Source: Phlebopus portentosus
Taxonomy: Eukaryota; Basidiomycota; Agaricomycetes; Boletales; Boletinellaceae
Reading direction: 5' to 3'
Assembly (NCBI GenBank): GCA_037892935.1
Contig: JAYXKI010000008.1
Span: 1,116,001-1,180,000 of the forward strand
DNA length: 64,000 nucleotides
Both the position numbers and the translations under genes were made by a program. The notes below the pieces were generated by a model that did no database searches, was not told the DNA's origin, and saw only the letters and a program-made list of their open reading frames with translations. Positions 22,230 through 34,304 of the stretch are shown here, piece after piece. The stretch's first letter is position 1. Every line of letters begins with the position of its first letter.

Positions 22230-25200
22230 ATGGACGGAAGCCCTCAAGGAAGGGTATGTCTATTTTTAGTTCTTATAACGACATCGGCAGTCTCATGGCT
22301 TCGGCCTCAGAGGCCAACTCAGGAAAAACGCCGAATGGCACCGCTACCTACCGTGGCACCGATCCAAATTCCCGCCTCACCTGTGAAAACGGTATCCACA
22401 AAGTCGCGACGCGCATCACGCGTCCGCCGTTCCATTACTTCAAATTCTCCAGCGTGGGCTTCCGATTCGGAGATATCGCCAGTATCGGGACTGTCTGCCG
22501 CGCGTGATGTGCTGGCCGAAACGTTCTCGTTCTCAGCTCGTACAGCTGGTTTTATAGAACCTTCAGGGAAGGAAAAAGAGATTGGAAATCGCATGGCGCG
22601 GCAAGATTCCGCGACTCTTCCGAAAGATGCCATCTGGGAGAGTGCGGTCAGATCACCGTCTGTGTCTCGCAAGAGCTCAACACATTCTGTAAAGAAGCGC
22701 AAGCTAGATACGACCGCACTAGACTTACCTCCCTTCGAGGCCTTCGTTCTCTCATCACCTTTCCTGCGCAGAGATGGAGAAAATGTTGAAGCAAAGAATG
22801 AAGTCATGCCTAAGGAACAACTTCCTCCACGTAATGACAGCATGAGGGGACATCGACGGGAGGGAACACTCGGTATGCGCCGACGACCACCAGGCCTGAC
22901 ACCTAGTGCGCAAAAACTCGACTACACTGACCAGGTGGCCTTGCACCGCATCTCGCGCATCTTAGAAACAGACGCAGAAGTATCGAATGCGTCGGTGTCT
23001 CAACCTGCGTCTAGCTCAGTGAACAGTTCGTTCCCAAGCCCAGGGAAGAAGGATATTCAAGACAAGTTGGATCAGTTTCAGCTCGGAAGTCCTTTCAAGC
23101 TCCCATCTGCATTATCAACACCATCGACATACTCCAAATATACAGCTTCTCTTTACTCTTCACCAGGAAAGCGACTAGCACTTTCACCGCAAGGTGCGAG
23201 CCCTGGAAACCCGGATCCAGGTTATGAATCGTTCCTCGAAGACTTTGATTTCGTTGGACCATCTTCTGGACCATCTTCTCGAGGAGGAGGTAGAAGCGGC
23301 TATGCAGGAAGCGCTGATTCACCATACGAAGCGCAAGTGCCTATGACTGCTGCTAGCATGAGTAGTGTTCATGGATTGAAATCTGCGCCAGCTGCCAGCT
23401 CGTCTGGATTTCCGAAGGCCCCGCTGAGACATCCTCCTCTGGTCAGGATGCACTCTCCCGAAACCTCGAGCTCCAACAGCATAAAGGATTCTCCATCTTC
23501 CACCTATTCGAGCCCCTCTGGGAAGGGAAAGGGACCGGCTGTCTTCAGTCCGAGGTTCCTTCGTAACAGGAACAGAGGCGGGTCGGTTTCATCAACAAGC
23601 GCAAGTGTTGGAAAGTCAACTATGATGACTAGTATAGGTGAGTTCTTTTTGATTAGTTCGTTCGTTCGCCTAAATCAGCTATTTACGATGACCGATAGGA
23701 GACTCCCGGAGGGAAGCTCAAAATCACACACCACAAGCAAAGAATGCCACTTCCGCCAATAATACCAATACTGGTGAGCGTCAGTCGAAGAATGACAAGC
23801 AAATCCAGAGTACTCTTAAAATCACGGTGTCGAACCCGATAGACACTGGGACTCAGAGGCCCCAATGCTCGCCTCTTCGCCTTCGCGTCACTAACCCGGA
23901 ACCTTCTTCTAGTCCTATAACACCGTCTCCTCTATCCTGCTGTTCCCCGGACCTTCTGGACATGCTGATTCCGAATGGACATATCGTCACTCCGATATCT
24001 CATCGGCAGATGCGTCGAAAGGGTTCGGGCACCCCACCTGATCCTATCAAAATCACGCCATCGCGTAGTGATCGCTATTTGCCACTGAATGGCGATATAG
24101 ATGGTGAGGTAGCAAAGGATGAAGTACGGGACTGTGAGCCAGGATGCGAACCTAGAAGTGGGGATACGCCTAGTACTGGTGGTATCCAGACGTTCCCTGA
24201 GACGCCTGTCCTGTTTTCTCCAGATATTCTGAAAGATGCTCTGTCGCGCTCGAATTCAATCTTGTCGGCTGCAAATCAGCCCATTGCTGGCCAGAAATCG
24301 CTTTTCCGCGATGCCATAGCCTTTCAACCCATTATCATCCCTTCGACCCCATGCATCACGGAGCCAACGAAAGACTTGTCTAATGGCAGTGTCGCTGTAG
24401 TCGATATGGTCAAATATGAGTCGAACGCTCAATTATCCGCTTCTACTAGTAGCCCACCGATCTCGCCATTGCAACCTCCACCTTGCTCTCCGATAACCGC
24501 CATCCCGAAGGTACAGACTTTGACCGATACATCTCGCCCATCACCACCTCTGTTAGGGGCCGTTCCTAGGAGAAGGACTGTCCACATGCGACCTCCACTT
24601 CCATTTGGACCACGCCAGCCAAATTCCGTTCCAGGGAAGGAAACAGCACCGCTCTCTTTCTCTTTCAGGCGAGCTGCCAGTGAGGGTGCCGCAGGAATAT
24701 CACAAACTGCAAAAAAAGTCAAGTCGCAATTGAGCAGACCAGGCACACCGCTAAGCACGCCGACGTTCGAAACTACATCAGTGCCGTGGCGCGCCCTTAC
24801 CTTGGAAGCTGCAAAATGGACATTCAGTTCGGCACAGCTACAAGCTATTGTGCGCTCGGCGATTGAAGATTCAGCACAGGCTTCGTCCATCAGGCTTCTT
24901 CCACGGGATGTCCTTGATGAACTGCCAACGACGGTCAGCAAGCTGGAGTCTCGACGAACAGACTTACAGAACGACTATAAGGTCACGGTGAGGCGAAGGC
25001 GATCAATCATTCAGCACTTGGCCTCCCTTTCATCGAATAGCCCGAGGACAGACGCAATGGTTATTGTGCGAGATGTGGAGGAACTTGCATGTGTTACTAC
25101 TGCGGGCGATAAAATTGTTGAGCAACTCCATGAGATTGACGATCAAATTACTCAGGTGCATCGACTCCGTGACGTGCATCAAGCGAGCGCGCTTGCTGTA

Positions 25201-26073
25201 GCACTTCGTAAACTGAACTCAAGCCTCCTTCGTCAGACGTTGGAGATGGAAAAGCTTCGGTCGGCTCTTACAAACTTGTACGCAGAACGTGATGAGGCAT
25301 GGAGAAAAGCAGAAGAGCTGGAACGTGAACTCGACGCTGCCTACGAACACGTTGACTCTGGACGACCTAAATCTGTGTCATCGAGCCGTCGGTCTAGCCG
25401 TGTGTCTCTAGCCAGGAGGAGCAGTTCTCGCACAAGTAAAGCTGGATTGCGTCTCTCCGGGTTCAGCAATCATAGAGCCAGTCACAGATCCTCAAACTCA
25501 AGCTTATACGTCCACCATTCGTCGAGCGCACGAACGACGTTCTCTTCAGACATTATCCTCCAGTTCCACCTCTTCCCAATCTTGACCCGCCTATCCTTAC
25601 AAGCTCAGCCGGTTTCCCATCATCACATCCTTCAATGTCAATGCGTGAGTTCAACATTTCTCATTTCTTATCGGCATTGATTAAACTTCCTTTGTATACA
25701 GCTCAATCATCTGCAATGCCGAACACAAACGACAATCTATACAACGTCGTGTATGATCTTCTCGGTGTCAAAGGATCTGATCGTGCTATGCCTTCGTCTT
25801 CACGGCCTCATTCGGCGATTTACACGACCACAACTCCTCCTAGCAATATCAACTCAATTCATAAACACACTGAGTATGTTAGGCTTGAGCCCCCACCTCA
25901 GTTGGGTTCGATCACGCGACTTCGTTCTGGATCTCTACCCACACTAATACCGCCACATCTTGATGAGGAGGATGAGGTGAGTCTGAAATGGTGTTTACCC
26001 CCCAAGATAGTTTCTAACATATATGTTTCATCAGACTGGTGCCATCATCGCAGTACTTGATTTCCGAGACTAA
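22230..26073 (+). CDS. Large Ser-rich coiled-coil orphan protein (about 1200 aa)
   Basis: Exons 22230-22253 (MDGSPQGR), 22311-23637, 23699-25644, 25702-25976 and 26035-26073. The N-terminal two thirds are disordered, Ser/Pro-rich, with many SPGK/SPxK-type sites that could be phosphorylated. Residues encoded at about 24800-25360 form a helical block: FSSAQLQAIVRSAIEDSAQ, then LESRRTDLQNDYK and a coiled coil ending LYAERDEAWRKAEELEREL. The C terminus is again Ser/Pro-rich and ends in AVLDFRD. The frame is inconsistent once: upstream exon 3 and the C-terminal exons differ by one nucleotide near 25552. Either a 1-nt deletion or a 128-nt intron at 25436-25563 (gtaaag...ccag) resolves it. Family unknown to me. 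Confidence 0.75.
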
Positions 26074-26304
26074 AAACGTACATTCTTTACATTATTCATG
26101 ATTGGACCGTATAACATTCGCTCGTTCCCGCGTCTACTTTGTTTTCTATTGGACCCTTGCTTCCACCTCTATCTTTATTTCAAAGTCAAATAGAAGGCAG
26201 TCCTTGCAAAATTCTTCTGTAAAATCCCAATATCAATACACGTTGCGTCGTCGATCACATTTGCATTGTCAATCTGCTTTTGCTTCTCGGATAAGATGCA
26301 AAGG

Positions 26305-28992
26305 TCATCCTTGGCTCTCTTCAGAGCCGTAAGAATTGCTCTTATGTTTAGGCGTAAAGACCCATTCCTCTGGCGCCCTGCCGAGAAACATTTCAGAGAT
26401 TTTCACCCAGTCCCGGCTGTCAGGGCTAGCCAACAGCGTCTCTGTGATGCGGTTCGAACATTTAAGCCCTGATAACTAGCATTTCGGGACGGAAGGACTC
26501 ACCCAAATCGTCTCTACCTCGAAATGCTGGTGGTCGGTCATTCAGTCTTCCGGGAAGAACCTCAAGGAGACCGATTGGGATGTACCGATGCGTAAAGGAG
26601 AGCGCTTCGCACAGGTAGCGCCTCGTGGTATTCACTCCGGTAGTGTCGCTTCCGAAATGACTGGGCACACCGTACTTAGCTGCGAACCAAAACAATTGCA
26701 ATGAAACGCGCTTAAACTGACTTTAATCCGAATTCAGCATACTAATGGTTGAATAAAGCATAAATCAATGTTTTAGGAAGAACGAAAGACGCTGGCATAC
26801 CTTCCGAATAAGCTCCAGACGCTCCCGTGAACTGATATCCCACTCTCTGCGTTCCTTGATCTCAGTGAAGATCCAAGGTTTGATGAGGGCGCCTCGCCCA
26901 ACCATCACACCGTCAACACAGCCATGTTCAACACTTTCCCAGTAGCCTTGAGATGAATATGCATCGCCGCCTCCGAATATCGGGATAGGTGCCACTTTCG
27001 TCAAGGAACAAAATGAGTAAATCAAGCAAAATGATGCAGAGGAAGACGGATCGTACATCCTTCGTCGGCCTCGCGGGCCCGCACGGCTTCCACGCATTCT
27101 CGAATATAGTCCCAGTCAGCCAATTTGGTGTACCGTTGCTGGCGAGTCCGACCGTGGAGCTAAATCGTCAATTATCCCAATCAATAACGATTCACGAAGA
27201 AGAAGATGGGACTTACTGTCAGTGTACCAATTCCCGTTTCAGCAGCCAGGCGTGGCATAAGTTTGTGCGCAGTATTGCGGCCCTCTTTGACGCCTGCCCT
27301 AAGCTTGACAGTTACAGGGATTTCACCGAGCGCCTTGTTCATACCAATAAGGATCTTGCTCAACTTTGCTGGAGCATCCAAAACTAGGGACAGAGCCGAA
27401 CCATTATTACTACTGAAAGTGGCCGGTGTCCTCGAAAGACACGACACTTACGAGCTGAACCACTCCCGGAACGGAACACCAAATCGATTGGACAACCACA
27501 GTTTAAGTCAACAAAGTCAATGCCCGTAGAACCGAACTCGCGTGCCATTGTTTCAGCTGTGGACGTAAGTATCCCAGGCTTGTTCCCCGCGAGTTGAATT
27601 CCAAACACACGCTCCGAAGGGTGTCGACGGACAAGTGACCATTCTTCTTTCGAGCCTTGGAGAAATGAAGTTGCCAGACCCACTAACGATAGCTTCTGTC
27701 AGTACTTAAGTGAGACTCGTAAAATATTAGGCACTTACTTTCTCCGCACGTTATATCAGCTCCAAGCGAGACGCACAGTTGTCTGAACGGCTGATACTCG
27801 GTTATTCTGAGACTATTTTAGTGATGAAAGTAACCTTACTAGGTTTCCGACTGTGGTCAAAGGAGCAAGGTCTAGTTGACATAACGAAGATCGTGAATAG
27901 AGACAATTCAACAAAGGAAAATGAGTACTCACAAGTGAGTCCTCGCCAATGAAGTCGTTTCTTCTCGCTGAACCGTAAAGGTACGTCTGGTGAGTCTCTC
28001 TGAGCTTTGCCGTCATCGCCATTCATAAGTTCCACTTCTGTAAACGTGGTCTTGCCATTCGTCTCTTGTGTCATACTTTTCTTGCTCTCCGATTCTTGCA
28101 TCTCCTTCATATAGGCATCTGTAATAGGAAGAGGATACTTTATCCATAACTTAATTGTCAAGTAACGGCATGCACGCGACATATTAGCTTACCTTTTTGC
28201 TTCGCAGCCGTTTGAGTGTATCAAGAGGGAGGAAATTGAGTTCTGTAGTCTCCACTTTCCGTCTCGCTACTTTCTCTTCATCTTTCACGAGTTCCAGTTC
28301 TCCATTTTCCGACTTTCTCACGTGAGCGCCTAAAAAGCGACACTTGAATCCGCTTCTGCATTCTCCTTTGGTATGAAAGAGAGGACAAGACGATGAAGGA
28401 TCCACGGAAGGAGGATAATATGATTCGGTCATTTCTGAGTCTTTCACGGAATGCTCCTCTGAAGAAGACCCAGGAATAGGTACGGAGTCAACGTTTTGCG
28501 GGAACAATAGATCTCTAGGTTTTTGCGCAAGGTATTCGTTTATATCATGCGTCATACGGCACCTATAAAAGATCATCACTAAATTCATTCTGAAAATGGA
28601 ATATATGCGTACTCACTCGCCACCGAACTCACATATATCTCCTCTAGCAACCTTCCAACAAAGTTCCAGTTTGTCGCTTGTCTTTCCAAATCGCCGACCC
28701 TTATTGGCCCCAGTGCGCCTTTTCTTCTCCTCCTTCGACATTCTATGGTGCTTACCCGGCGATAATGTGTCTTGTCCACCATATTCCTCTGAAATGGCAT
28801 GATGACCACCGTTGATGTGACTTGACTTGCTCTCAGCAGCATCGTCGTCGTCAATAACTGAACGAGGCTCTAAAGAGATACGATATCTATATAGATGGTA
28901 GAGTTGAGAACGGAAGAAAACATGAAGAAAGGGATATATTCTTACTCGGCTTTTATAGGAGCAGTTCCAGGCGGATATTTCGAGTCCTCCAT
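26305..28992 (-). CDS. dus3: tRNA-dihydrouridine synthase 3
   Basis: Flavoenzyme reducing uridine 47 of tRNA (and some mRNA) to dihydrouridine. Twelve exons run from 28946-28992 to 26305-26441. The N terminus [16 protein letters not shown] precedes two CCCH zinc fingers ([20 protein letters not shown] and [16 protein letters not shown]). The TIM barrel has [27 protein letters not shown] with the catalytic Cys, [28 protein letters not shown] and [10 protein letters not shown]. The end has [16 protein letters not shown] and [13 protein letters not shown]. All exons agree in frame except the first junction (28946/28867), where the sum is one nucleotide short. Divergent from rrp9 with 218 bp between start codons. 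Confidence 0.93.
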
Positions 28993-29210
28993 GTCTGATG
29001 GTGATTCTTTAACCTGTCTTAAAGGCGACTACAGAAAGGAAAATCAAGAAGGTGTATTCTATGATTTAGTCAAGGAAGGAGCGTTGATTGGACGAAAAAC
29101 CAAGTCACGAGACTGATTTCCATCACGTGCGCAGAAAGATTTTGCGTAAACTTGAAGGCAAACTTGAAGACGAGAAAATTCTTACTTTCACGTCCCCTTT
29201 CCCCTTGACC
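28993..29210. promoter_or_regulatory. Likely bidirectional promoter dus3/rrp9
   Basis: Only 218 bp separate the divergent ATGs of two RNA-biogenesis genes. No TATA box is evident. A shared promoter is inferred from spacing. Confidence 0.5.
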
Positions 29211-31148
29211 ATGCCCGACTCGTTTTTCGTCTCGAAGAAGGTTCGAAAACGAAAACGCTCGTCAAACTCGAAAGAACCGTCGACTTCAAGAAAGCAGGTT
29301 AACGGAAAGGGACGACCGGACGGGAAAACAAAACGAAGGGACGAGGAGCTTGATTCCGACGCAACTCAGGATGATAGTGATGAATTGGATTTGCGAGCCT
29401 CAGAGGGCTATGAGAATGCAAGCGGGGAAGAAGACGAGCTTGAGACGCCTGCAGAGAAGCGCCTTAGACTTGCGAAAGTGTATTTGGATAGCCTGAAGGA
29501 GGGACTTGGTGTGTTCTTTGGCGGATTGCTTTGGTGCGGGTGGCTAAAAAGAAAGATCAATCATAGCTGGCGAAGAAGTCGATGCTGCTGAGCTCGATCG
29601 CGAAATTATCGCGTCGCGATTGCGACAAGATGCTATGGAATATAGTGGGAAGATTCACAAGTTCGTAGCAGACTCGGTACGTCTTTCCGTGGAACAATAA
29701 ATTACTTTATGCTAACGATGCATCCAGCTATCAATTCCAGGCGAACCGCTATTCCTTAGGACACGAGGGCATCGCGAAGCTGTCACCTGTGCAGTTGCAA
29801 CTTCAAGTGGGAAATATCTATTTACTTCTGGGAAGGAAGGCAACATAGTCCGCACGGACCTAATCACAGGAAAGTCCGTATCGACGTTCTACAAAATCAG
29901 ACCCTCTACATTTAGCGAAGGAAAAGGAAAACAGAAGGCCGAATCGATAGTACATGGTCATACAGACGGGGTGTTTGCACTTGCTGTGAGTGACGATGGA
30001 AAGATCCTTGCGAGTGCAGGGAAGGACAGGAAGCTTGTCGTTTGGGATGCCGAGAAAGGTGAATGGATGCGGAGCTTTGGAGGCCATAAAGATACTATTT
30101 CCGTACGAGTCTCATTCAGACCAATCTTTATCTTTCATACACTGAGTTAACGTCCCTCAGTGCTTAGCCTTTCGGAAGGGCACCAATCAATTATATACCG
30201 GTTCTCTTGACCGAACAATAAAACTTTTCGACCTGTCTCCGAACGTGATGGGTTATGTTGACACGCTCTTTGGACATCAAGATCACGTAGTCGATCTCGA
30301 TACATTACGAGCTGAGACTGTCGTCAGCGTCGGAGCTCGGGATCGAACTGTCAGGTTCTGGAAAGTCGTTGAAGAGACGCAGCTTGTCTTTCGTGGAGGA
30401 AGCAAGAGCAAAGTTCGTGAAGTATTAGAAGGTGGATTAGAAGGTCTGGAGGAAGAAGAGGAAGAAGGTGGTCGAAAGAAGGACGTCGAGAAGAGGTACG
30501 AGGAAGGATTACTAGACTGTGTTGCGATGATAGACGAGACTACGTTTGCCAGTGGTGGTGATAGTGGGTAAGCAGCATATCTGTATCTTTTAAGCTTAAA
30601 AGGCCTGAAAGACGTTTAGGTCAATATCAATATGGACAACCGCGAAGAAGAAGCCCGTGTTCACGCAAGCTCTTGCACACGGGATGCATGAAGTGTATTC
30701 TGAGACAGAAGGGATCGTCTCCACTCCGCGGTGGATAACAGCTCTCTCATGTCTTCGCTATGGAGATGTCCTTGCTTCGGCTTCTTGGTCAGGAGATATT
30801 CGACTGTGGAAAATTGCCATCGACTTGTCGAATAAGGCTCGTTCACTGAGCCTTGTGCTTCTCGGAACACTCCCGGCGCCAGGTATAGTCAATTCCTTAC
30901 AAGTGTTATTGATGCCAAGCACGACGACCGACGCATGGACCTGGCTTTCGAACAAGAAAACTAGAACGAGCGAAGAGGAGAAGCGGGTGAATGGGAATGT
31001 TGTCCATGCGGCGAAGGGGAAACAGGAGAAACAGAGCGTCGTGGTTGTTGCCGGACTCGGGCGTGAGCCGCGTCTCGGTCATTGGATGAAGATGAAGGGA
31101 AATGGAGCTGCGAATGGCTCGCGTGTATTCGTGCTTCAGCAAAAGTAG
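29211..31148 (+). CDS. rrp9: U3 snoRNP-associated WD40 protein Rrp9
   Basis: Binds the box B/C region of U3 snoRNA and is needed for early 18S rRNA processing in the nucleolus. Exons 29211-29508, 29567-29676, 29728-30102, 30161-30567 and 30620-31148 give 572 aa. The N terminus is basic and acidic by turns (nuclear-type KKVRKRKR). The family block AEKRLRLAKVYLDSLKEG is followed by GHREAVTCAVATSSGKYLF and WD repeats: HTDGVFALAVSDDGKILASAGKD, CLAFRKGTNQLYTGSLDRTIKLFD, SVGARDRTVRFW, ASASWSGDIRLWKI. The C-terminal VVVAGLGREPRLGHW is typical of Rrp9/U3-55K. An acidic insert (GLEEEEEEGG) sits between repeats. Confidence 0.92.
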
Positions 31149-31373
31149 TGTAAATTTTATAATTCCATGTTCAGTGAGTGTGGTAGTTACGCTGATCCTC
31201 GTGCGAAATCGCTTCTATTTGTGATTATCCATGGAAATCTGCGTCACGTTCGTTCTTGACACGAACGCCTAAGACAAAGGTTCGCCACAAGGCGCTCATC
31301 TCGACAGACGAAGAATCGAGACATTCTATTTCTTATACATGCTGCTATAAAATAGTAGAGCTAGTTCACCAGC

Positions 31374-34125
31374 ATGACTGGATTCAGTGCGCTTGCAGTT
31401 GCAGATGATGGAGAGGAAGGCGAAGTACGGTGGTCGGGAGTTTCGAGAATCCTTGGGCCTCGATGGCTACAGCTACCGGTACTGACTGTAGGATTGCTGG
31501 GTGTGCAAGTATTGTGGTCTGTAGAAATGTCTCAAGGTGAGTTTATGAACAATCTTGAAGAGAAGTCGGATGTTAAACACCCAACAAAGCATCGCCGTAT
31601 CTTATTAGACTAGGACTTTCAAAAGCACTGACAGCCATAGCATTCCTGGCTGGTCCATTATCAGGATTACTCGTACAGCCTCTAATAGGCAAGTAATAGA
31701 AGTTGTTTGTGCAAGCAGATCTTTAAATGGGAACCATGCAGGTGTCATTGCGGACCATTCGAAGTCGCGCTTCGGAAGAAGAAGACCTTATATGCTGCTC
31801 GCGTCTCTGATATGTGCAGGCTCGATGCTGCTTCTAGGCTATACCAGAGAGTTCGTCTCCATTTTCTCCTCGAGAGGAAGCTCTGTAGTGCGTGGCTTGG
31901 CTTGTCTTTTCCCTGTTTTTGTCCTGAGTTAATGGTAGAATAATGCTTTGACGATATTGTTCGCCGTATTTGCACTCTACGGGCTCGATTTCTCGGTCAA
32001 TGCAGTTCAGGCTGTTGACCGGGCATTGATTGTCGATACCATACCTGCTTCTCAGCAGCCGGATGGTAACGCATGGGCTGCTCGAATGTTGGGACTGGGT
32101 AGCGTACTGGGATTCTTCATGTGAGCAAATCAGAGACATGCGGTACGGTTGGAAATACTAATAAACATTCCCAGCGGAAATGTTGACCTTACAAACGTAT
32201 TTTCGTTTCTCGGCGATTCCGAATTGCAAGTATTATCTGTCATTGCAGCCGTGCTTCTCCTATCCACGCAGGCCTGGACGGCGTCATGTGTGAAGGAAAA
32301 AGTGCTTGTATCTTCTTCGTATGTACTCCTTTGTTTGGCTACTATCCTCTTTTCCTTGGGCTAATAAGGTATTTCGGCAGCAAGGATAAAAAGGGGCTTC
32401 GCCAAGAAATCCGAGAAATATGGGATAATTTATTGACTTTACCTCGTATTATCCGCCAAATTGTACGTTGTCAGGTGAAAGTTATGAATATTCTGACTGA
32501 GGCAGATTCCTTCATAGTGCATCATACAGTTCCTGTCAGTATCAACAAGATGAAGCACTTTCCCTTTCTGACACTGACTTCTTTGTCCAGTGCTTGGTTC
32601 GCCTGGTTCCCCGTCCTATTTTACACGTCCGTATATGTTGGTGATATCTACAAGAAAGGTTTACCAGAGGCAGCAAGCGCCGCGGAGTCGGCTCTGCAAG
32701 AAAAACATGCTAACATCATCGGCTCGCGAGCGCTATTCCATCACGGTTTAGTTGCTTTGGCGGCCAATTTCTTCCTGCCATTGTTTGTTAAGCCCGAGGG
32801 CGATTCTCGAGGTTCTGAGTCGGCCACTGGGAAACCTTCACTGTTGGACAGAATAAAGATTGTCCGTCTGAGCGAGCTATGGGCGTTTTCGCATCTTCTG
32901 TTTGCACTTTGTATGTGGGCAACGTTGTAAGGAAGCAATTCTCCTACGATGTGACGGGTTCTAAAGATTTTATTCCTTCCAGTTTTGTATCGACTGTCTC
33001 TGGTGCATCACTGCTCGTCACTCTGGTCGGATTTTCATGGGCAATCACGCAATGGGCGCCCTTTTCACTGGCACGTCCTCAGTACTTTTTTGAAGATCTG
33101 TTGCTAATTTTCATTGCTTTATAGTTGGCTGAGGAGATCCTTGCTTCCTCTGACGAAGAATCATTTGATGATGGAGAACCTATCTCGATTCGACTTTCGG
33201 GCACTCGGATCGAGCGTGCATCTCTAGAACCTATTTCTGAGGAGCACGAAGTCGTGTGGGTAGAATCGGATGAACGGCAGGGTCTTATGGAGGATGCTCA
33301 GCATAAACCACGTAGGATCTCTGTGGAAGAAGTCCGCAATGGTCGGAGTTCGCTCTCGGAGTCACGAACCTCCTCTTTCGACGGCATCAGAGCGGACGGC
33401 GCGGATGCCAGCACGAATCTAAATCCACGTGCAATTGGCGTATTGGGTAACGGACTAGCCCGACAGAGTCACGCTGACCTACATGCGGACACTCCCAACG
33501 GAGGTACGTTTTACTCGGAGGTTGAACACGGACTGGTAGAGGCCTCGCGGAAGCGGCCCGGAGGCCTGCAAGCAAAGTCAGGCATCATCATCGTGCGTCT
33601 TCCTTGCATTCTTCATTATCATTGCTCATCGCACTAAGACAAATTTATGCCATGACCTGCTTCATCTCTACACGTACAAACACAGGGCATCCACAATCTG
33701 TTCATTGTCATCCCGCAGTTCATCTCAACTGCATTCACTTCCCTAATCTTCGCGCTCTTTGATCCTGCTAAGTCCGTTCGACCAGGACACAATCCAGGGC
33801 TTGGAATTCCAGCACAGGGGAATGAGACGCTTTCCAGCAGCACAGACGCTTCCGATCGTGTTGGTGGTGGTGGTGGTGTATCGGATATCGTGGACTCTGC
33901 TTTAATTTATGCTAGAGATGCATCGGACGAAGCGGCATCTGGCGGTGCCAATTCGGTCGCTGTTGTATTTCGGTAAGTTTCTCTTTAGCCTACCGTCTTG
34001 CTTTGCTTCGCGTCGGCCTCTTGAATGCTAACGAATCTCGGGTAAACAGCATAGGAGGGATCGCGGCTACTCTCGCCTTCGTTCTATCCCTGCGTCTTGC
34101 GCGAGAACTCAAGAAGCGACGTTGA
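31374..34125 (+). CDS. GPH/sucrose-type proton-sugar symporter (MFS)
   Basis: Probably imports an alpha-glucoside or sucrose with protons across the plasma membrane, as SUC/Sut1-type carriers do. Twelve exons (31374-31536, 31590-31688, 31742-31884, 31939-32120, 32175-32318, 32381-32474, 32530-32534, 32591-32914, 32983-33070, 33125-33592, 33686-33972, 34050-34125) give 690 aa with about 12 membrane helices. Marks are LAGPLSGLLVQPLIGVIADHS followed by SRFGRRRPYML (the MFS loop 2-3 motif), VDRALIVDT, and AWFAWFPVLFYTSVYVGDIY. A long cytosolic loop after PFSLLAEEILASSDEE is acidic and Ser-rich. Introns 31689-31741 and 33071-33124 need GC-AG borders. Exon 32530-32534 is five nucleotides. Exact substrate is not determined. 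Confidence 0.9.
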
Positions 34126-34304
34126 ACCGTCTGACACGTCATCATCGTCCAACTTTCTCCATGGACTTGCTTGCAGCATTGTTTTCTTTTTATAACAACC
34201 TTAATTTAAAAAATCTATTCGGACTCTGCACCGATCTACACTTTGTTTTACTGGTATCGGTTTTTGATCTATTGGAATTCGTAATTCGATTACTTGCTTA
34301 TGCA

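Noticed and set aside
26440..26480. GGTTCGAAC as a tRNA T-loop
   Set aside because: No acceptor stem, D-arm or anticodon arm can be folded around it; it lies at a dus3 intron.
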